From: an uncultured bacterium
GTDB lineage: Bacteria > Bacillota > Clostridia > Oscillospirales > Acutalibacteraceae
DNA length: 15,949 nucleotides
Assembly: GCA_905215105.1 (NCBI GenBank)
Contig: CAJMOI010000031.1
Coordinates: 1 to 15,949, forward strand
Direction: 5' to 3'
Every line of letters begins with the position of its first letter. Within the stretch, counting starts at the first letter, position 1. The position numbers and the translations under genes were made by a program. Under the pieces are notes generated by a model. It had not been told where the DNA came from. It worked only from the letters and a program-made list of their open reading frames with translations, and searched no databases. This document shows positions 7,936 through 14,884 of this stretch, one piece after another.

Positions 7936-8667
7936 TTGCGGATTTTGGCACTGGAGTCCTCCGCTGTGGCGGCTTCCGCCTGTGTGATGGAGGATGAAAA
8001 AATTCTCAGCGAATTTTATATGAATACCCGACAGACCCACAGCCAGACGCTGCTGCCCATGGCAAAAGCGGCGTTGGACTGTGCGGGGCTGTCGGTGAAT
8101 GAGATGAACTTGTTGGCGGTTTCCGCCGGCCCCGGTTCCTTTACCGGTGTGCGGATTGGCGTGGCCTGCATCAAAGGACTGGCTTTCCCGGACAACAAGT
8201 CCTGCTGCGGGGTGTCCACGCTGGAAGCCATGGCCATGAACCTGCGGGGACAGCAGGCGCTGGTCTGCGCCGTTATGGACGCCCGGTGCGGACAGGTCTA
8301 TAACGGCCTGTTCCTGACCGGTGAGAACCGGGTGCAGCGGCTGACAGAGGATCGCGCACTGTCTATGGAAGAGCTTGCGGCAGAACTTCCGACATGGATG
8401 AAGGAGCGGGAAATTCCCCTGATATTGGTGGGAGACGGAGCCAGATTGTGCTTTGAATCGCCTTATTTTGCCGACATTTCCTGCGCGTTGGCACCGGAGC
8501 ATCTTCGGATGCAGCGGGCTTCCGGCGTAGCGGAAGCAGCAAGACAGGCATTTCTGGAAGGAAACACCGTTTCCCCTGAACGGCTGGCGCCGATTTATCT
8601 GCGTTTGCCCCAGGCTCAGCGGGAGTTGAACAAACGCCTTGCCCAGCAGAAAGAACAGCAGGGATAA
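7936..8667 (+). CDS. tsaB: t6A complex dimerisation subunit TsaB
   Basis: TsaB is the catalytically inactive ASKHA-fold partner of TsaD in t6A synthesis. The protein has 243 residues and the family's start (MRILALESS, residues 1-9), the SAGPGSFTG segment (63-71) with following VRIG, MDARCGQVY, and the C-terminal PIYLRLPQAQ. It begins with TTG at 7936, supported by AAGGAAGGA at 7922-7930; no ATG in a suitable position exists. It follows tsaE. The rimI and tsaD genes that often come next in Firmicutes are absent and must lie elsewhere. Confidence 0.95.
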   Translation: MRILALESSAVAASACVMEDEKILSEFYMNTRQTHSQTLLPMAKAALDCAGLSVNEMNLLAVSAGPGSFTGVRIGVACIKGLAFPDNKSCCGVSTLEAMAMNLRGQQALVCAVMDARCGQVYNGLFLTGENRVQRLTEDRALSMEELAAELPTWMKEREIPLILVGDGARLCFESPYFADISCALAPEHLRMQRASGVAEAARQAFLEGNTVSPERLAPIYLRLPQAQRELNKRLAQQKEQQG

Positions 8668-8700
8668 GCGATGAGATATCAGCGAAAAGGAGAATACACC

Positions 8701-9144
8701 ATGATAGCGTTAGGAGCAGATCACGGCGGGTTCCGCCTGAAAGAAGCAATCAGGAAATATCTGGATGAGCAGCACATTGCCTATGAGGACTTCGGTACCT
8801 ACAGCGAAGAGTCTGTGGATTACGGCCCCATTGCCGCAAAGGTTGCCCATTTTGTGGCAGACGGCAAGGCGGAAAAGGGAATTCTCTGCTGCGGTACCGG
8901 CATTGGAATTTCCATGGCCGCCAATAAGGTAAAGGGAATCCGTGCGGCAGTGGTGACCAATGATTTCTGTGCGGAAATGACCCGCCGTCACAACGACGCC
9001 AACATTCTGTGCATGGGCGGACGTGTGATTGATGAAGAGACCGCCGTCCGGCTGACGAAGATTTTTCTGGAAACGCCCTTTGATGGTGGCCGTCATGCTG
9101 CCCGTATCGCTCACATCGCCCAGATTGAAAACGGCGAGCTGTAA
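8701..9144 (+). CDS. rpiB: Ribose-5-phosphate isomerase B
   Basis: RpiB interconverts ribose 5-phosphate and ribulose 5-phosphate in the non-oxidative pentose phosphate pathway. The family also includes LacA/LacB-like galactose-6-phosphate and allose-6-phosphate isomerases, but the context favours RpiB. The start GADHGGFRLK (5-14), the catalytic cysteine in CCGTGIG (63-69), HNDAN (97-101) and the C-terminal RHAARI are conserved. The ATG at 8701 gives 147 residues and has AAAAGGAGAA about 7 bases upstream; an upstream ATG at 8671 in the same frame lacks such a site. It is followed 34 bases later by upp, an association also seen in B. subtilis, where ywlF lies near upp. Its product feeds PRPP, the co-substrate of Upp. 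Confidence 0.95.
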   Translation: MIALGADHGGFRLKEAIRKYLDEQHIAYEDFGTYSEESVDYGPIAAKVAHFVADGKAEKGILCCGTGIGISMAANKVKGIRAAVVTNDFCAEMTRRHNDANILCMGGRVIDEETAVRLTKIFLETPFDGGRHAARIAHIAQIENGEL

Positions 9145-9178
9145 AGACTGAGTTTAACAGGAGAAAGGGTTTTAACAG

Positions 9179-9811
9179 ATGGAAAATCAGGTTTTTATTA
9201 TGGATCACCCGCTGATTCAGCATAAGCTGACCCTTCTGCGGGATAAGCACACGGGTACCCTGGAGTTTCGGGCACTGGTCAGCGAGATTGCAACGCTGAT
9301 TTGCTACGAGGCTACCCGGGATCTTCCCCTGAAAGAGGTGGAGACGGAGACGCCGCTGGTAAAGGCCACCACGAAAGTGATTGCAGGCCGTAAGCTGGCG
9401 ATTGTTCCCATTCTCCGCGCCGGTCTGGGCATGGTGGACGGTATGATGAAGCTGGTTCCCGCCGCAAAAGTGGGACACATCGGCCTGTACCGCGACCACA
9501 AGACCCTGCAGCCGGTAGAGTACTACAGCAAGCTGCCTTCCGATATTCCGGAGCGGGATGTGATTGTGCTGGACCCCATGCTGGCCACCGGCGGTTCCGC
9601 TGTGGACGCCATCAGCATCATCAAGCGCAGCAATCCCAAAAGTATCAAATTCCTGTGCATTATTGCCGCGCCGGAAGGCGTCAAAGCCCTGACGGAAGCC
9701 CATCCCGACGTGCAGGTCTACTGTGCGGCTGTGGACGAGCGTCTGAATGAAAACGGCTATATTCTGCCGGGATTGGGAGATGCCGGAGACCGGATTTTCG
9801 GTACGCTGTAA
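9179..9811 (+). CDS. upp: Uracil phosphoribosyltransferase
   Basis: Upp makes UMP from uracil and PRPP in pyrimidine salvage. The protein has the normal 210 residues. The PRPP-binding loop DPMLATGGS is at 132-140, the uracil-binding GYILPGLGDAGDR at 193-205, and the PILRAGLGM flap region at 77-85. The ATG at 9179 follows AGGAGAAAGGG (9159-9169). It is the last gene of the fhs operon and ends 16 bases before the terminator stem. Its leader shares a 13-base stretch, GTTTAACAGGAGA, with that of fhs. Confidence 0.97.
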   Translation: MENQVFIMDHPLIQHKLTLLRDKHTGTLEFRALVSEIATLICYEATRDLPLKEVETETPLVKATTKVIAGRKLAIVPILRAGLGMVDGMMKLVPAAKVGHIGLYRDHKTLQPVEYYSKLPSDIPERDVIVLDPMLATGGSAVDAISIIKRSNPKSIKFLCIIAAPEGVKALTEAHPDVQVYCAAVDERLNENGYILPGLGDAGDRIFGTL

Positions 9812-9826
9812 TAGAAAAAGAGATCA

Positions 9827-9860
9827 GAAAACGGACCGTTTTGCGACGGTCCGTTTTTTT
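9827..9860. terminator. Bidirectional terminator between upp and the araC-type gene
   Basis: ACGGACCGT (9831-9839) pairs perfectly with ACGGTCCGT (9846-9854) around a 6-base loop. AAAA on the left and a run of seven T (9854-9860) on the right give a U-tract for the plus strand and a shorter one for the minus strand. Convergent genes end on both sides (9811 and 9867), so one hairpin appears to serve both. Confidence 0.88.
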
Positions 9861-9866
9861 CATGCC

Positions 9867-10700
9867 TTATGCTTTTGTTTCTCCGGATATATCCAGTGTT
9901 TTTTCTTTCCGGTACTGTTTGGGGGTTACCTGAAACCAGTCCCGGAAGGCTCGGGAAAAGTTGTTGAAATCCCCAAAGCCGCACTGAAAGGCAATTTGGG
10001 AAATGGGAATGTCTGTGGTTTCCAACAGCTCCTTGGCGTAGGAAAGACGGTTCAGCAAAATATACTGCTTGGGGCTGTAGCCGATCTGTTCCTTGAACTT
10101 GTGCGTCAGGTAACAGTGATTCAGATAGTATTTTTCCGCAAGCTCGGAAATCCGGATGTCCTCAGTGAAGTGAGCCTCGATATATCGCCGAATTTCCTGT
10201 ACCCGGTTTTGCAGAGAGGTAGACTCCGTGGAGAAGTTTCCGGGGCAGGCGCGATAGACCAGAATCAACAGCTGCTCCAGCAGCAGACGGACCATCCGGT
10301 CGTCAAAGGGGGCGTCCTGATTCATTTCCTGCTCCAGCGCTGCAAAAACGGACCGGGCCTGCGCCCCGTATTTGTCCAGAGAGATACAATGCAGAAATCC
10401 GGCAGGCCGGTTTTTGAAAATCCCCGGCAAAACCGAGGAGGGGAAAGCCCGTTCCAACTCGCTGGTGTGAATAATGACAAAATACCGGCGATAGGGCAGA
10501 GAGAGAATCCGGGTTTCGTGGGGCTCATAGCTGTTGATAAAGAGGATGGAGTTTTTCCCTGCCCGATAGGTTTTGCCGCTGATGACAAATTCCGCTTCGC
10601 CCTCTTCCACAAAGACCATTTCTCCCGAAAGATGATAGTGTTCGTGGTGTGGGCTGTCGCTGTCGCTGTATTGAAACTGGGTAAAAATGGGGTTTTTCAT
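9867..10700 (-). CDS. AraC-family transcriptional regulator with cupin sensor domain
   Basis: This 277-residue regulator has an N-terminal cupin-like sensing domain (HHEHYHLSGEMVFVEEGEAE near 18-37, typical of sugar-responsive AraC members) and a C-terminal pair of helix-turn-helix motifs. The first HTH is about residues 184-205 (ISELAEKYYLNHCYLTHKFK) and the second 232-255, ending in the signature GFGDFNNFSRAFRDWF (241-256) and TPKQYRK. The ATG is the reverse complement of 10698-10700, with GAGGGAGA about 5 bases upstream on the minus strand. It begins 13 bases after the stop of the isomerase-dehydrogenase fusion gene, so the two are very likely one transcript. The natural target is the divergent control region at 12481-12776. 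The effector is unknown but probably a sugar or glycoside related to the cluster's substrate. Confidence 0.93.
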   Translation of the reverse strand: MKNPIFTQFQYSDSDSPHHEHYHLSGEMVFVEEGEAEFVISGKTYRAGKNSILFINSYEPHETRILSLPYRRYFVIIHTSELERAFPSSVLPGIFKNRPAGFLHCISLDKYGAQARSVFAALEQEMNQDAPFDDRMVRLLLEQLLILVYRACPGNFSTESTSLQNRVQEIRRYIEAHFTEDIRISELAEKYYLNHCYLTHKFKEQIGYSPKQYILLNRLSYAKELLETTDIPISQIAFQCGFGDFNNFSRAFRDWFQVTPKQYRKEKTLDISGETKA

Positions 10701-10713
10701 AATGTCTCCCTCG

Positions 10714-12480
10714 TTACGCCATGGTTTCCAATAATTTTTCCGTCACTTCAAACCGAACCGGCTGTCCCGCAAGAAGGCGGAAAAATTCCTGCTGCATATA
10801 AGCGCCCATCCGGGCTACTTCCTGTCCGGAGCTTCCGGCAATATGGGGGGTGAGTACCACGTTTTCCAGCTTCCACAAGGGGCTGTCCGCTTCCGGTGGT
10901 TCCGGCAGCGTTACATCCAGTACGGCGGTGCGTCCCGGTTCTTCCTGTAAAGCCCGGACCAGGTCTTCTTCCACCACCTGTGCGCCCCGTCCGGTGTTGA
11001 GGAACACCGCATTGGGCAGCATCCGGGAAAAATGTTCATAGCGGAGCATTTTCTGTGTGGAGGGCAGATTGGCGATGTGGTTGGAAATGGTCTGGCACTG
11101 GGAAAAGATTTCTTCCAGAGAAGCCCGTCTGGCACCCAGCTTTTCCAGTTTTTCGTCGCTGGCAAAGGGATCGTACACCAGCGTTTCCACATCATAGGCT
11201 TTCAGGCCTTCCAGCACCATAGAGCCGATCATGCCGGCTCCCAGAATGCCCACCTGGCAGCGGTAATTTCCGGGGAAGGAAAAGGTGTACTGCTGGGCTT
11301 CGGCGTAGCAGCCGGGCTTCATCTTCCGGACGCTCTGAAAAAAGCCTTTGTTTGCCAGCAGAATCTGGGAAAGGGTATATTCCGCTACCGGCACTGCGTT
11401 GGCAGCCCAGGCACTGAATACCTGTACGCCGCAGTGAAGGAAAGGCCGGGCAAAAGCCTGTACGGAACCGGCAGCATAAAACACGGCTTTCAGCGCAGGG
11501 AAATACCGGCGAATTTCTTCTTCCGTCAGCACCGGCATTCCCCAGGTGGAAAACAGATACTCGGTATTCTCATATCGGTGTGGATGGGCGGCCAGCTCGT
11601 CCGGCGTCACCACATGGTTGGAAAGAGCGGTTTTGTCCCGCAGCGTTTGCAGAGTGGCGTCATCAAAAGCGTCGAAAATCCGGTTTTCCCGGCTGTTGCA
11701 GATCAGAGCGGAAGCAGGACCGAAGCAGTCGGCGGCAAGGGTTTTCAGGGTTTCCGCGTCCCGGAGAAAGGCTTCTTCCAAGTCGTTTTCCACAAATTCC
11801 AGAATGACCGCCCGTTTCCGGCCGTCCCGGGGCGTGTGGGCGAAATAGTCCCGCCAGAGAGCTTCCCCCTCAAAAAGAGGATGGCGCTCGTTGTTCCCCG
11901 TCCAGCAGAACACATGGAGATTGGAGACGGAAGAGCCCAGAGCGTCCAGCTCGGAAAGCTGTTCTTCCCGGGAAATATCCGGGTTGGGCTGCCAATAACA
12001 GAATACGTTTTCCCGGTTGACCGCTTTCAGCAGGGCCAGCGCCCCTTCTTTTGTCTGGGTCAGCGTGCCCCGATGGTATTCAAAGGAAATATCGATTCCA
12101 AAAGGCTTGGCCAGATCGGCCGCGTGCCGGAAGGCCAGGACCAGCTGCTGGAAAATCTCCTCCGGGCAGTCCTCAAAGGGAAGGGTTCCCGCCCAAACCC
12201 GGATCATAGGCGCTTGCAGAGCCTTAGCGCTTTCCAGCACCGGAGAAAAGTCCTCTTCCGGCAGGCCGTGGTAGTAGGAGCCATAGGAGAGCACCTCCAG
12301 CCCGGCTTTTTCGGTTTCCTGCAAAGCAAAAACTGCTGACTGAATGTCCCCGGCGGGCACATGAATATCCCCGCCCCATTCAATTCCGTCCAGTCCGGCG
12401 GCCGCCGCTAATTGAACAATTTTGGAAATGGAAAGAGCGCGGAAGGTTACAGAAGTGAGTCCGGTACGGATAGAAGACAT
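10714..12480 (-). CDS. Fusion of sugar phosphate isomerase/epimerase-type TIM barrel and D-2-hydroxyacid dehydrogenase
   Basis: This 588-residue protein joins two enzymes in one frame. Residues ~1-250 are a xylose-isomerase-like TIM barrel (sugar phosphate isomerase/epimerase family) with the expected metal or substrate residues E134 (FEYH), Q164 (YWQP), H189 (LHVF) and E228 (LEFV). Residues ~255-588 are a complete D-isomer-specific 2-hydroxyacid dehydrogenase: the NAD loop GAGMIG is at 414-419 and the catalytic trio is R498 (NTGRG), E527 (LPEPP) and H546 (TPHIAGS). I chose the ATG whose complement is 12478-12480 because AAAAGGTG on the minus strand lies about 6 bases upstream; a GTG at 12489 and an ATG at 12486 overlap that site. 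No internal start with a ribosome-binding site occurs at the junction. The protein probably isomerises or epimerises a keto-sugar and reduces or oxidises the product. Its neighbours are a downstream araC-type regulator and a divergent redox operon. Confidence 0.85.
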   Translation of the reverse strand: MSSIRTGLTSVTFRALSISKIVQLAAAAGLDGIEWGGDIHVPAGDIQSAVFALQETEKAGLEVLSYGSYYHGLPEEDFSPVLESAKALQAPMIRVWAGTLPFEDCPEEIFQQLVLAFRHAADLAKPFGIDISFEYHRGTLTQTKEGALALLKAVNRENVFCYWQPNPDISREEQLSELDALGSSVSNLHVFCWTGNNERHPLFEGEALWRDYFAHTPRDGRKRAVILEFVENDLEEAFLRDAETLKTLAADCFGPASALICNSRENRIFDAFDDATLQTLRDKTALSNHVVTPDELAAHPHRYENTEYLFSTWGMPVLTEEEIRRYFPALKAVFYAAGSVQAFARPFLHCGVQVFSAWAANAVPVAEYTLSQILLANKGFFQSVRKMKPGCYAEAQQYTFSFPGNYRCQVGILGAGMIGSMVLEGLKAYDVETLVYDPFASDEKLEKLGARRASLEEIFSQCQTISNHIANLPSTQKMLRYEHFSRMLPNAVFLNTGRGAQVVEEDLVRALQEEPGRTAVLDVTLPEPPEADSPLWKLENVVLTPHIAGSSGQEVARMGAYMQQEFFRLLAGQPVRFEVTEKLLETMA

Positions 12481-12550
12481 GTCCATCACCTTTTATTCAA
12501 AAATTTTCGATACTGCTCTACGATTACTGTACAGGTATGCCAGCTGCAAT

Positions 12551-12577
12551 CATAGGGGATTTTTGCGCAATCCTATG
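12551..12577. repeat. Imperfect inverted repeat in the divergent control region
   Basis: CATAGG(GG)ATT at 12551-12561 is mirrored by AATCCTATG ending at 12577, with two extra G in the left arm. The loop contains the palindrome TTGCGCAA (12563-12570). It lies in the predicted leader of the leftward transcript, so it could act as DNA operator or RNA hairpin. Confidence 0.5.
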
Positions 12578-12643
12578 TAAAAATTGAGGGTTCGCTCAAT
12601 TTTGGTCAAAAAGCATAGCTGGGAAAAAGCAAATTTTACATAG
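12573..12643. repeat. Spaced 10-base inverted pair CTATGTAAAA / TTTTACATAG
   Basis: CTATGTAAAA (12573-12582) recurs in exact reverse complement as TTTTACATAG (12634-12643), with 61 bases between starts and the 9-bp palindrome lying between them. Such separated identical half-sites fit looping by a dimeric regulator. This is an observation; binding is inferred. Confidence 0.5.
12580..12603. repeat. Perfect 9-bp inverted repeat, possible operator or weak terminator
   Basis: AAAATTGAG (12580-12588) and CTCAATTTT (12595-12603) are exact reverse complements around a 6-base loop. On the minus strand the stem ends in TTTTT, so a weak attenuator before the fusion gene is possible. The stem is AT-rich, which makes a protein-binding palindrome equally likely. 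Confidence 0.55.
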
Positions 12644-12680
12644 AACAAGCCAAGAGCCTGCAACAAAAGGATTTGGAAAT

Positions 12681-12709
12681 ATTGTATCATGGATTCGTAA
12701 AAAAAGAAA
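12681..12709 (-). promoter_or_regulatory. Candidate leftward promoter with extended -10
   Basis: On the minus strand TGATACAAT (complement of 12681-12689) is a good extended -10. The -35 position 17 bases further upstream (complement of 12704-12709) reads TTTCTT, a weak match. The same bases read in the plus direction give TATCAT (12685-12690), so the two arms may share overlapping -10 elements. A leader of about 190 bases for the fusion gene would result. Confidence 0.35.
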
Positions 12710-12776
12710 CCATGCCGTAACCGGCACAGTGCGGCATATGAAATTCGACAGCGAAAAATCACTGGGAGGCGATTTT

Positions 12777-14096
12777 GTGTTTCGTTATAAATCGGTAGAA
12801 GAAATTCAAAAAGCGGCAGAAAAGGAGGGCGTTTTTCTTCCCTTTGCAAAGACGGCGGAAGCCCTCTGCACGCTGGTACATACTGAAACCTTTTCTCTGA
12901 AAAACCGCATGGCGATCCAGCCCATGGAAGGCTGCGACGGTACCCGGGACGGAAAGCCCGACGAGCTGACCCTGCGCCGGTATGACCGGTTTGCGGCCAG
13001 CGGTGCGGGACTGATCTGGGAGGAAGCCACCGCCGTGTGTGAAGAAGGCCGGGCCAATCCCAGACAGCTCTGGATTCGTCCCGAAACGGTGGACGCGTTC
13101 AAGGCCATGAATGAGCGGATTCGGGAAATCTCCATGAAAGAGAACGGGTTTGCCCCGAAAATCATCATGCAGGCCACTCACTCCGGCCGATACAGCAAAC
13201 CTGACGGAACCCCTGACCCGATTATCGCATACCATAACCCCATTTTTGAGAAAAATGCCCCCATCGATGACGGCCACATCATCACCGACGAAGCGTTGGA
13301 CCGGCTGTCGGAACAGCTGGGAAATGCGGCCCGGCTGGCACAGCAGGCCGGATTTGACGGCGTGGACATCAAGGCCTGTCACCGGTATCTGGACAGCGAA
13401 CTGCTTTCCGCCTATGAGCGGCCCGGCCGGTATGGCGGGAGCTTTGAAAACCGTACCCGACTGCTGCGGGAAGGCATCGCCAATGCACAGGCCAGCGTCA
13501 CCGGGGAGTTTCTGGTGACCTCCCGGCTGAATATCTATGACGGATTCCCTTACCCCTATGGTTTTGGTGTCAATGAAAAGGACGGCCTGACTCCGGATAT
13601 GAGCGAGCCCCTGCGGCTGATCAAAATTCTTCATGAAGAAATGGGCGTGCCCCTGCTGGATCTGACCATCGGCAACCCCTATGTGAATCCCCATGTAAAC
13701 CGTCCCGCAGACTGGCAGCCCTATGAGCTGCCGGAAGAGCCGCTGGTAGGGGTGGCGCGGATGCTGGACTGCATTCATCAGATTCAGAAAGCCTTCCCCG
13801 CGCTGCAAATCATCGGTTCCGGCCTGACGTACCTGCGCCGGTTTGCCCCGCTGATGGCTGCCGGCGCCATTGAACAGGGATATTTCACCATTGCCGGGTT
13901 CGGCCGGATGTCCTTTGCCTATCCCCAGTTTGCCAAAGAAATTCTGGCAGGCCGGGAGCTGGACAGCAAACAGTGCTGCATTGCCTGTGGAAAATGCACC
14001 CAGCTCATGCGCATGGGCTCCACCGCCGGATGCGTGGTGCGGGATTCTGTCTATACCGACCTGTACCGTTCCCTGACTGCGAAAAAGGAGGGCTGA
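12777..14096 (+). CDS. NADH:flavin oxidoreductase / Old Yellow Enzyme family protein with Fe-S motif
   Basis: This 439-residue flavoenzyme belongs to the Old Yellow Enzyme family, which binds FMN and reduces alpha,beta-unsaturated carbonyl compounds. The barrel shows NRMAIQPMEGCDG (43-55), QATHSGRYS (132-140), GFDGVDIKACHRYLDSELLS (192-211) and YGGSFENRTRLL (219-230). Y204 matches the proton-donor tyrosine, while K199 replaces the usual first histidine of the carbonyl-binding pair (H202 is kept). Near the C-terminus C401, C404, C407 and C419 form a C-x2-C-x2-C-x11-C motif that should hold a 4Fe-4S cluster, as in 2,4-dienoyl-CoA reductase, but the FAD/NAD domains of that enzyme are missing. 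I chose the GTG at 12777 because GGGAGG (12764-12769) lies 7 bases upstream; the frame is open back to 12729 without such a site. Two bases separate it from the next gene. Confidence 0.9.
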   Translation: MFRYKSVEEIQKAAEKEGVFLPFAKTAEALCTLVHTETFSLKNRMAIQPMEGCDGTRDGKPDELTLRRYDRFAASGAGLIWEEATAVCEEGRANPRQLWIRPETVDAFKAMNERIREISMKENGFAPKIIMQATHSGRYSKPDGTPDPIIAYHNPIFEKNAPIDDGHIITDEALDRLSEQLGNAARLAQQAGFDGVDIKACHRYLDSELLSAYERPGRYGGSFENRTRLLREGIANAQASVTGEFLVTSRLNIYDGFPYPYGFGVNEKDGLTPDMSEPLRLIKILHEEMGVPLLDLTIGNPYVNPHVNRPADWQPYELPEEPLVGVARMLDCIHQIQKAFPALQIIGSGLTYLRRFAPLMAAGAIEQGYFTIAGFGRMSFAYPQFAKEILAGRELDSKQCCIACGKCTQLMRMGSTAGCVVRDSVYTDLYRSLTAKKEG

Positions 14097-14098
14097 AC

Positions 14099-14869
14099 AT
14101 GAAAAAAGTCGCCATTGTCACCGGTTCCCGCCGGGGAATCGGCCTGGCCATTGCTAAAAAGATGCTGGCCGACGGCTACCTCACCGTTTTGTGTGCCACC
14201 ACACCGGAAGAGGATGTAAAGGAATTGCTGGAAGAATTGAACCGGCTGGGGGAAGCCCGATATCTGTCCTGCGATATTTCCAAAAAGGAAGACCGGGAAC
14301 GGCTGCTGGACACTGTGGTGGAAACCTTTGGACGGCTGGATGTGGTGGTGAATAACGCAGGCGTGGCCTGTCGGGAACGGCTGAATATTCTGGAAACCAC
14401 CCCGGAGAGCTTTGAACGGCTGATGCACATCAATTGTGAAGGCACCTTTTTCATGTGCCAGGGAGCAGCCAACCGGATGATCGCCTGTCAGCAAAAGGGC
14501 TTGGAGGACTACCATCCCAGAATTATCAATATCTCCTCCATTTCCGCCTATACTTCGTCCGTGTCCCGTGGGGAATACTGCATTTCCAAAGCGGGCATTT
14601 CCATGGTTACCCAGCTCTTTGCCGATGAACTGGCAAACCGTGGAATTCCGGTGTTTGAGGTGCGTCCGGGCATTATCCAGACGGATATGACCGCCTGTGT
14701 CCATGACAAATATGAAAAGCTCATTGCGGAAGGCATTACCCCCATCCGCCGGTTCGGGCAGCCGGAGGACGTGGCCAACTGTGTTTCCGCAGCCTGTACC
14801 GGCCTGCTGGATTTCGGCACCGGCACGGTTCTCAATGCGGACGGCGGATTCCATCTGCGCCGCCTGTAA
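14099..14869 (+). CDS. Short-chain dehydrogenase/reductase (SDR, FabG-like)
   Basis: This 256-residue NAD(P)-dependent oxidoreductase is a classical SDR. The cofactor loop TGSRRGIG is at 8-15, NNAG at 85-88, and the catalytic set is N112, S147, Y160 and K164 (YCISK), followed by RPGIIQTDM. The C-terminal ADGG is also typical. Such enzymes are often labelled 3-ketoacyl-ACP reductase, but the context of flavoenzymes and a sugar-type enzyme, not fatty acid genes, points to oxidation or reduction of a hydroxyl on a catabolic substrate. The ATG has AAGGAGG (14085-14091) about 7 bases upstream, within the end of the preceding gene, so the two are one operon. The frame is open further upstream, but only as overlap with that gene. 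An arginine after TGS (R11, R12) suggests a possible preference for NADP, though this is weak. Confidence 0.93.
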   Translation: MKKVAIVTGSRRGIGLAIAKKMLADGYLTVLCATTPEEDVKELLEELNRLGEARYLSCDISKKEDRERLLDTVVETFGRLDVVVNNAGVACRERLNILETTPESFERLMHINCEGTFFMCQGAANRMIACQQKGLEDYHPRIINISSISAYTSSVSRGEYCISKAGISMVTQLFADELANRGIPVFEVRPGIIQTDMTACVHDKYEKLIAEGITPIRRFGQPEDVANCVSAACTGLLDFGTGTVLNADGGFHLRRL

Positions 14870-14884
14870 CCGGGGAGGCGTGTG

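Larger units (their letters stand above)
12481..12776. promoter_or_regulatory. Divergent control region between the two arms of the redox cluster
   Basis: This 296-base, AT-rich gap contains no credible gene. It holds the promoters and operator for the leftward fusion-araC unit and the rightward flavoenzyme operon. It contains several inverted repeats (listed separately), a repeated AAAAAGCA (12608-12615 and 12624-12631, 16 bases apart) and four CATAG words in either orientation. The AraC-family regulator encoded next to it is the obvious candidate to bind here. Confidence 0.6.

Noticed and set aside
9747..10853. 368-residue plus-strand frame covering the AraC-family gene
   Set aside because: It begins inside upp, crosses the bidirectional terminator and is antisense to a clear AraC-type protein with two HTH motifs.
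11700..11760. Sequencing frameshift creating the isomerase-dehydrogenase fusion
   Set aside because: The frame is continuous, both domains are complete, and there is no nearby start codon with a ribosome-binding site or homopolymer to suggest an indel. It is kept as a possible refutation to test.
11032..12339. 435-residue plus-strand frame opposite the fusion gene
   Set aside because: The minus-strand protein has complete catalytic motifs of two families; the plus frame shows none and has no ribosome-binding site.
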